From Phycomyces nitens (taxonomy: Eukaryota; Mucoromycota; Mucoromycetes; Mucorales; Phycomycetaceae), in assembly GCA_022702545.1 (NCBI GenBank), contig JAHRBC010000004.1, positions 4,804,001 through 4,868,000 of the forward strand: a stretch of DNA of 64,000 nucleotides, given 5' to 3'. This document shows positions 56,712 to 64,000 of the stretch, one piece after another (the first letter of the stretch is position 1; each line of letters begins with the position of its first letter). The translations under genes were made by a program, and so were the position numbers. The notes below the pieces were generated by a model. That model was not told the DNA's origin. It was given only the letters and a program-made list of their open reading frames with translations, and ran no database searches.

Positions 56712-59700
56712 ATGTCTTCCATTCGTAATTCCAATGAAGTGCAATGCAGATGCTCGAAATGCTCTCGCAATCATTCTGGCTTCACAATGACGAGCAAAAG
56801 AACTGCAGCACGCCATGTCCAAAGTGATGAGGACAAATTGTTTAACAGCCAGATTAATAGTAAATAAGCTACAGAAATATAGACCTTAATAATAATAATA
56901 TATAATCCAAACCAAATAGCATATTCAAGCCAAGTAAACACTATCAATAATACTATGGACATAGACCAGACTGAAGAGAGTTTTGAGTGTAATTTTATTT
57001 TATTTACCAAAGGGATATTCAACTGTATTTAAATTGTGTATCCATAGACAATATTTCTTCTCCTGGTACACCTTTACCAATTGAGAATATAGAGTTCTTC
57101 TTACCTCTTTCAGTGGAAGAGTCTATTTTTGGAACAGGTGAAGAAGATCTTGATGCTTTCTCTGACTCTGAAGACTATGAGAAGAGTGATGACGATGAAG
57201 AGCAGGACCAGGATGAAGAAACAGGTGCAAAATAAAAAAAGGATGATGTTATTACTAAAAAGAATACATTAACATGCGGCTCAATCAACTTATAGATAAT
57301 TTACCAAACCTTCCTCAAGATCCATGGCACCGACTGATAACGGTGTTCATTGTCATGTTCATATCTTGTTTTGTTGTTGATGAGGGCAGCGCCATTTTGA
57401 TTACCTTTATCAATTCCGTTCTTGAGCACTATGGCGAGGAATTTCGTCTTCCTACTAGTATTCCTGGCTTGAAGAAAATGAGTGGATTCAGCAACTTAAC
57501 AAGTGGCGTGTCAAAATATGTAGCATGTGGAAATTGTCATAGTATCTTCAGTGATGTTAATGGAGCTCCTAGTACATGCGACTTCACGAAACTTGGAAGC
57601 AATAGAGAGTGTGGAAACGCATTGTACAAAATCAGCAACAACAAAACTATGAGACCAAACCGCACATATGTATATAACTCACTCAAAACAGCCTTGAAAA
57701 AAATGTTCCAGCGCCCTACATTTGAGAATCAAATTAACAAGTGGAATCGTGGACCAAAGATTGATGGAACAATGTTTGACGTATATGATGGAAGAATGTG
57801 GAAGGAGTTCGTAGATGAAGCTGGTTTACAATTTGTTGCCAAGGAAAGGTCGTTGCTGCTCACTCTCAACATCGATTGGTTTCAACCCTTTGATGGGGTA
57901 ACATATTCCTGTGGAGCAATATACCTGACGATCAACAACCTCCCAAGAGAAGAGCGAAATAAGGCAGAGAATGTCATACTTGTGGGTCTGATGCCTGGAC
58001 CAAAAGAAGCCAGCACTTCAGAGATAAATAACTATCTTCGTCCTCTTGTTGATGAGCTGAAAGACTTGTACAAAGGCATCTATATCAACACCCACACATG
58101 CTCCAAGACTCTGGTCCGTGCTGCTCTGCTAATGGTTGCATGCGATATACCTGCTGCAAGAAAAACATGTGGATTCACTTCGCACAACAGTACAAATGCA
58201 TGCCATAAGTGTAATCGCCACTTCCATCGGTTTGAAGGTACCAGCATCATCGATTATTCTGGTTTCAAGTCGTCTGAATGGACAGGCAGAACCAAAGAAG
58301 AAAATATGAAGCATGCTAGTATGTGGAAGAATGCAGTAACCAATACAGAGAGAAAACGATTGGAGGTTGAAAACGGGGTTCGCTGGTCAGAGCTCCATCG
58401 ACTAGGATACTTTGAGCCCGTAAGATCAATAATAATTGATCCAATGCACAACCTTTTCCTGGGAACTGCAAAGAGAATGATCGAAAAATGGTTATTTGAT
58501 AATCTTCTCAATGACCATGATCTTGCGGAAATGCAAAATGAAGCAAATACCATGGCTCTGCCACCAGACTATACCACGTTAACCACAAAGATTGGAAAGG
58601 GATTTCCTTTCATGAAAGCCGATGAATGGAAATCCTGGTGCTTAGTATATTCTCCTGTCGTGCTCAAGTCTCGATTACCCAATGATCTTTTTGCCAACTG
58701 GATTCATTTCGTTGATGCATGCCGATTATTAACAAAGCCAAGTATCACCAATGAAGAATTAAGCCAAGCTCACAACAGTCTGGAGAAATTCTGTATTGGA
58801 TGTGAGAAATTATATGAGCCCGATCTTTTATCGCCCAATATGCACCTTCATCTTCACCTGAAAGAAACGATCCAAGATTTTGGCCCAATATACGGATACT
58901 GGCTTTTCAGCTTTGAACGATACAATGGCCTGATCAAAGGTTTCAACACGAACAAGAAGAATGGTTTTGAAAAAACCTATATGGATAAATTTATCGAAAA
59001 TGCATCAAAGGGCGATTTTTACAGATCACACCTCACCACCCTCACCAACCCATCTCATCTCTCCCTCTTCCAAAAACTGTCTACCAGTATAACAGAAACC
59101 TATGCCACAATTCCTCCCCAAAACAATATGATTACCATATTTCACTTGCCTACGTTTGTTGACTCTGCAACTGAAACTGAAACATGCATATTAGGAAACG
59201 AGTCTCTTCCACCATCAGCCTTGCCATTAAAACTCCAAGAGCCAACAACAATGAGAACGGCCGAGTACAATTGCCTTCTCAAGTTCTATCGCATTGAGTA
59301 CCAAGACAATCTCTTGCAAAGCGCCAAAGGTGTAGTCCAGAGCTCAAATTTTGTCAATGACCGAATCCAGAAGATTCCATTCATTAATCTTCTTGGCCAA
59401 GTCTACAAAGGTGGTGAAGGGTCAAATACAAGAGGGTCGTATATCCAGGCTATATACATTGAGAAAAATAGTGAGTCGAGCTATACCTATGCTGGCTATA
59501 TCAAGTATCTTTTTGCCCACAATTTTTCTCCAAAACCCACCTATGACAACTTTATGACACGACTCAATCCTCAGCATGTCTTTGCTTTTGTTGAATGGTA
59601 CGAAGTTCTTCAACATCAGCCAAGAATAGACCAAGGAATTGATATGTATAAGCCGACCTTTCAAAAATATGACTATGACAACATTCTACCAGTTCATCGA

Positions 59701-59793
59701 ATTCTATCTCCAATTGCAATCGGCAATCAAGCTTCTGGCCGTGGTGCAGCCAAAGTCATTGTTATTCCATTGCCTAGAAAAATTTATGCTTAA
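56712..59793 (+). CDS. Tnp2/CACTA-type DDE transposase of M13 (963 aa, intact)
   Basis: Exons are 56712-56859, 56920-56988, 57048-57224 and 57296-59793, joined in phase 1, 963 codons, no lesion. Exon 1 has CRCSKC with a later ARH; exon 3 ends in a long Asp/Glu run. Catalytic candidates are D325 (NIDWFQPF), D513 (DPMHNLFLG) and E672 (FERYNG). CDIPAARKTCGFTSH and NACHKCNRHF lie between the Asp residues. The C-terminal module reads LGQVYKG, IKYLFAHNF, HVFAFVEWY, ILPVHRI and VIPLPRKIYA. Closest to M7. Start ATG is 241 bp from the left terminus. The stop is 97 bp from the partner stop. Confidence 0.93.
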
Positions 59794-59890
59794 TCTTCTT
59801 CTTATTTTTTTACTTTCTTACATAAAATATGCAATATATATATGCCAAAATCAATATAGATGAAGGAGTGAAAAAGAGATGCTTGTTGAT

Positions 59891-61120
59891 TTATTCACAC
59901 TTTGACCATGCGGGAATTTTGGCTACTAAGCCGCGAGGAATTGTCTTTTGTATGACAACATAATGACGAGTCTTCAATTGACTGGCTTTCTTTCCTAGAT
60001 CTTTTTTGGCAAGCATGTCCAAAAAGTCAAACAGCTCATTCAGCTATACAGATATATTTTATCATTAGACATAAAACATAAGAAATATCAATCTGCCTGT
60101 GTTTTACCTCATCACTCCTCCAATTTGGACGAAGTACCCTCACAGTGATCTCCATGTCTGTTTCATCATCTGACATTACATCTCTATGAAAGACGCCACT
60201 GGCATCCCTGTTGAATCTTCTTTCAACAGCTTCCTTGTGCTTTACAAAGGTTCTCTTTCGTCTCTTGAAAAGCTAAAGTGAAAAAGCATAATATATAAAT
60301 ATTTGCGCATTTTATTTAATATTCACTTACTTCAGTTTTTCGGTTGCCTCTTCGGTTTGCTGTCTTTTTTGCTTCTCTAAGCTCTGGCACAAGCTTGCTA
60401 TCAGCCAAACGGTTATAATAATTATTTATAATTATTGTGCCCAGTTCTTTTCCTGTTACTGATGTTGATTCAGGCTGTTCACGGGCATATATGATCAGAG
60501 CGTTTGCTAGATTCTGATTGACATCATCAGCCAATCCAACACTGACATCCCAAGTTGGCTTCTCTTCATTATCCTTGATCAAACTGGGATTGTCTGATTT
60601 AAGATGAAAGTTTTTCAAGTAATCTCGAATAACTTTCTAAAAGTATATATTAATAATATATTTTGATATTACTGTTTCATTTAGAACTTACAGATAACTT
60701 TGGATATCTTGTTGCACTGACGATATCCTGAAGGCTAACTTGTGAGTTAGAGACAGAAAGAATATCTTCAGGTTGGATGATATTCACGATCTCATCATTT
60801 TCTACCACAGGCATTTGGACTGATACTTGGTCTCTGGCTTGGCAAGCAACAAGACCATTGAGAGACAACATCATTTGCCTTTCGTTATCATACACTGCAC
60901 CAACTTGTGTTGATACACCAGTTAACTTTTTATCAACGGTGGATAAAAGGCCAACCATAGTGTTATATTCACTCCTGGGGATTGTTACATCGTCAGATCT
61001 AGAAGCAAGTAATGGGCGAGGGGTGACAACACGGCCAGTGTTCACTGTGGTAAGTAGTGATCTGGAGGATGACGCTCTTGCAGACATGTTCTTCTTTCCC
61101 TTGTTTAATTGCTGGCTCAT
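59891..61120 (-). CDS. Partner protein of M13 (350 aa, intact)
   Basis: Minus-strand exons are 61120-60692, 60636-60331 (306 nt), 60272-60108 and 60043-59891, all phase 0. Exon 1 has a helical segment (NTMVGLLSTVDKKLTGV) matching the M7 partner. Exon 2 has RDYLKNFHLKSDNPSL, EKPTWDVSVGLADD and a basic end (TANRRGNRKTE). Exon 3 has DVMSDDETDME and LRPNWRSDE before the donor. Exon 4 ends VAKIPAWSKCE. No recognised domain; proposed partner of the M13 transposase. Confidence 0.85.
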
Positions 61121-61918
61121 AATTTACAGATTCTGGTATTTATTCAATTGTAAGTATTTGTCTGATAGTAATCACTCTATAGAATATAGTTGTTCATGTA
61201 TCAACATACATTTTACTATTTAGTGTTAAGGTCTGCTTGAAAAAATCTTTGAGTATTTTGATTATAAATATAAAAATGAATTGTTATTCTTATGACATAT
61301 CAATCAAGCAGAGGATCTATCTGTGTTCCAGTCGGTACTTGCCCGATATCAATAAATGTTGTCTATCTTAATATTTATAAAATCTAGATTTGACAATGAT
61401 ACATATATATATATAATTATTATTTAATATCTTCAGATCTTTAGTTTGATTAATTACTTGAATATTCATTCCAACCATATAACTAAATATTCATTCGTTT
61501 TATAAAATAATATCTTTTACGAGTATGCCTATTTCTATTGTTTTTATATTTTTATTTCCTAAACCATTCATGTAGCACTGAGAGTACAACGAATATTACA
61601 GACTGCATTTGCGCACAGTGTGTTAATCGCCTTTTTTGCATACTTGGTATTCACAACAAACATATTTTTCTTTTTTTATTTTCAAAAAAAAAAATACGTA
61701 ATCATCTCTCAGATTCTACGGCTATTTCAAGGATTGTTTTTTATTCATCCATTTTTTTCTTTCTCTACTTTTTATTATCATCCAAGTACTTCTTCTAAAG
61801 CGCGGTTTGCTATATATACTCCTGGCAAACAAAATCAAAATCATTCTGGTATACAAAGATAAGTACTATGTTCTTTATTACATTCGATTATTTTTCTTAC
61901 TGATATATATTTTATTAG

Positions 61919-62249
61919 AAATGTTATGTATCTATATAGCCGCCCTCCAGAAATTCATACCTCTAGTAAGTATATATACTTGAAAAATATTTTTTAATAT
62001 CCTTACTCATTGCTATCTCTACTTAGTATTCTATTTCAAAAGTTTGTCTTTGCCTTTATTAAATCAAAGTATTCAAGATTTCCAAGGACTATATATAATA
62101 AGTAAGCTGGTATAAATATTTAATAATTTTTCTCATAATATTCTCTAGCTCTAAAAAGATATCAAGCAAATCAAGGAAGCAAGGTATTATATAATTTGAT
62201 TAATAGTATTAAAATCAATCATATTAATAACATTTGCTATTTATTATAG
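61919..62249 (+). other. Third unit of M13: short-exon chain
   Basis: Candidate exons are 61919-61965 (47 nt), 62027-62101 (75) and 62149-62183 (35), followed by an exon starting at 62250. Introns are 61, 47 and 66 bp, with donors GTAAGT, GTAAGC and GTATTA and acceptors TTAG, CTAG and ATAG. Runs toward the right terminus, divergent from the partner gene. The rest of 61121-62811 is AT-rich with an (AAAAT)n run near 62368-62390 and no other feature seen. Confidence 0.5.
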
Positions 62250-62811
62250 AATATATCCATAAAGCAAGTATCTACATCTCTCTCATACAATCAAGAATTA
62301 TATATATATATATTAGAATAAATATTATAGGGCAATTATTATTATGAGCGATTCTTTTTATTCAAAATAAAAATAAAAATAAAAATAAAAATATATTCCT
62401 ACAAACCAATTTCCAATTGAGAATATTATTTTTAGAATTAAGACCAAAAGAACAGCTTTTCCGAAGCAATTGATTGAATCATTGCCATCAAAAAAATGCA
62501 AAACACTGCTGTTATTACGTGCCTAGATATATGTTCTTCTCAGACAGGTGTTCTCAAACAGTACATGTTTTTTTCTTAATTTGTAATAGTATGTATGTTT
62601 GTTTTTGGAATAGAGTTTATACACAATCTTTATAACTAAGCTCACACCGAATTTTCAAATCTGACATGTTAATATATAATATCTGGTCAGTTATTCTTTA
62701 ACATACTGACTGGGCATTTATTAAAATTTATCTATCAGATATTAAATTAATACATAAAATTACAATTATAAACTTTTAATATTGTAATGATTTAGATTAT
62801 TTTTTGCAGTG

Positions 62812-64000
62812 GTTGTGGCCAAACAGGTATTGGATTTCTCCTGTGTACGCGTTTGTCTTTCTACCCTCGAAATCCAGAAAAAGAGCTTGGATATATGACC
62901 CACGACTGCCAGATCTACCTTTGCCCTTGTATGTCTGACCAAGAAGATCAATGACCTTGATCTTTGTGATTCGGTCATTGACAAAGAATGGTGATGAAGA
63001 TGCATGGAGGTAGTCAACAAGGTGCTCATTGTCATATGCTCTCTTGTAATATTCTAGGAGATGGGGATAGTCAATATCACCCATCTGTGTTGTTGCTGTT
63101 GCTGTTGGTAAAGGTAATGCTGACGGAGGGAGAGCTTCGTTACCCTTAATCGTAAGACTGACATCCAACGAGGCTTGCAGGAATGCGTCAAGACGGAAAT
63201 GGCGTTGAGGTGCTGGTGCTGGGGCTGGGGCTACTATAAAAGTATTGGACAAGGAGGTGAGTTTTTTCAATAGTACTTTGAAGGGGACTTGGCTCTAACA
63301 TGTAAGTCTTTGCACAAGATCACCCTTATACATATTTTCAGTAAAACTTTTTATGTATGTTGATTCAAACCCATCTCTCCTGTTTGTATCAACATTCTTC
63401 AACAACCCATTATATCGCTTGAACCCAAAGAGCCAATAACCATACACTGGTCCAAAATCACGAACAGTGTCACGAAGATGGAGGTGTAGGTGCATGTTGC
63501 AGGTGAGGATGGTACTAGGGTATTGTTGTTCACACTCCCGACCGAACTTCTCCAGGTGACTATGGGCCTCATCAAGTTCGTCAAAAGTGATGGTAGGCTT
63601 GGTGAGGAGACGGCAGGCATCAACAAAGCTGATCCAATTCTTGAACTTTGTTCCAGAAAGAACAGGCCGCAGCAGAACAGGAGAGTAAATCAACACCCAG
63701 GACTTCCACTCGTCGGCTTTCATTCGGGAAACCCCTTTCCAATCTTCGTCTTCAACATGGTATATCCCACAGGCAACACCATTGTCTCTGCCACCTTTTG
63801 CATCTGACAAAGATCCTGGTCTGTGATCAGACCACTGGCGGTCCATGTCTCGACCATCCTCTTGGCCGTACCCAGGAATAGGTTGTGCATGGGATCAATG
63901 ATCGTTCCACGTACTAGATCAAAGTATCCAAGGCGGTGCAGCTGCGACCATCGAACACCATTTTCGACCTCCAGCTGGTGCCTTTCTGAGGGCGTACTTG
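62812..64000 (-). pseudogene. M12 transposase gene, central piece with frameshift and nonsense codon
   Basis: Runs from the window edge down to the M13 insertion. It includes DPMHNLFLG (catalytic Asp) and FKRYNG, where all other copies have FERYNG or FERFNG: the probable catalytic Glu is replaced by Lys. A 1-bp deletion near 63725 shifts the frame at GKGFP before MKADEW. An in-frame TAG lies at 63295-63297. After it the frame is open to 62812 (GEIQYLFGHN). Confidence 0.85.

Larger units (their letters stand above)
56472..62811 (+). mobile_element. M13: two-gene CACTA element (6340 bp), both genes intact, inserted in M12
   Basis: Ends are CACTGCAAAGATCAATTTAA and the inverse of CACTGCAAAAAATAATCTAA. 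The 3-bp duplication is GTT (56469-56471, 62812-62814). Both genes are free of visible lesions. It is the innermost member of a nest at least four deep (M10, M11, M12, M13) and so the youngest of that stack. Confidence 0.94.
53273..64000 (-). mobile_element. M12: two-gene CACTA element, split by M13, running off the window
   Basis: Begins CACTGGGAAAATGGTAAAAG, followed by CATGTGTAAAA like M9. The preceding triplet TAA (53270-53272) is the expected duplication; its partner is off the window. Gene order as in M9: short-exon chain, partner gene (plus), transposase gene (minus). M13 (56472-62811) interrupts the transposase. The left 1.2 kb is homologous to M9 41737-43200. Confidence 0.88.

Noticed and set aside
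1..64000. CRISPR arrays, bacterial operons or rRNA genes
   Set aside because: No direct-repeat/spacer pattern and no rRNA-like sequence; multi-exon genes with spliceosomal introns show eukaryotic DNA.

Overview
The window looks like an AT-rich fungal genome with short introns (about 45-110 bp, GTAAG-type donors, TAG/CAG acceptors). The transposase protein style suggests an early-diverging lineage such as Mucoromycota; that placement is inference. The only host gene I can support is one tRNA-Gln (anticodon CTG) at 51064-51135. Nearly everything else is transposable elements, many nested inside one another.

Layout. From 1 to 51053 there is a head-to-tail array of eight LTR-like units (L1-L8), each starting TGAxxCxTG and ending GTGTCA. 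Neighbours are separated by only 1-5 bp, and the array stops 10 bp before the tRNA gene. Most units are split by CACTA-type DNA transposons: M1 in L1, M2 and M3 in L2, M4 in L5, M5 in L6, M6 in L7. M6 (24371-49698) is one 6.15-kb element swollen to 25.3 kb by three insertions: M7 (25709-31829), M8 (33868-40418) and M9 (41737-48235). Past the tRNA come two short LTR-like repeats (S1, S2), an inverted repeat, and a second nest: M10 contains M11, which contains M12, which contains M13 (56472-62811). M12 runs off the right edge. Nine elements have exact 3-bp target-site duplications, and four insertions are confirmed by an uninterrupted copy of the same site elsewhere in the window.

The main family (M3, M4, M6, M7, M8, M9, M12, M13) is a uniform 6.1-6.6 kb element with two convergent genes. 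One is a Tnp2/En-Spm-like DDE transposase of about 940-970 aa: exon 1 carries a Cys/His motif, exons 2-3 are acidic, and a 2.5-kb exon 4 holds the catalytic core. The other is a four-exon, roughly 300-350 aa basic partner whose exon 2 is exactly 306 nt in all eight copies. Both genes look intact in M9 and M13. The other copies carry nonsense, frameshift or deletion lesions in at least one gene. M2 is a deletion derivative of an M8-like element. M1, M5 and M10 form a separate 3.3-kb family with CGGTAG/CTACCG hairpin arrays at the ends and a decayed gene.

The least expected feature is a third, intron-dense unit next to the partner-side end of each two-gene element. It is a chain of 18-75-nt exons separated by 43-83-bp introns, running from the partner gene's upstream side toward the terminus, so in the same direction as the transposase gene. 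Exon sizes and splice sites are conserved between diverged copies (M3, M9, M12), and M2 keeps this unit although it lost both protein genes. By analogy with plant CACTA elements (TnpD plus TnpA), transposase and partner probably act together on the ends. The role of the third unit is unknown.
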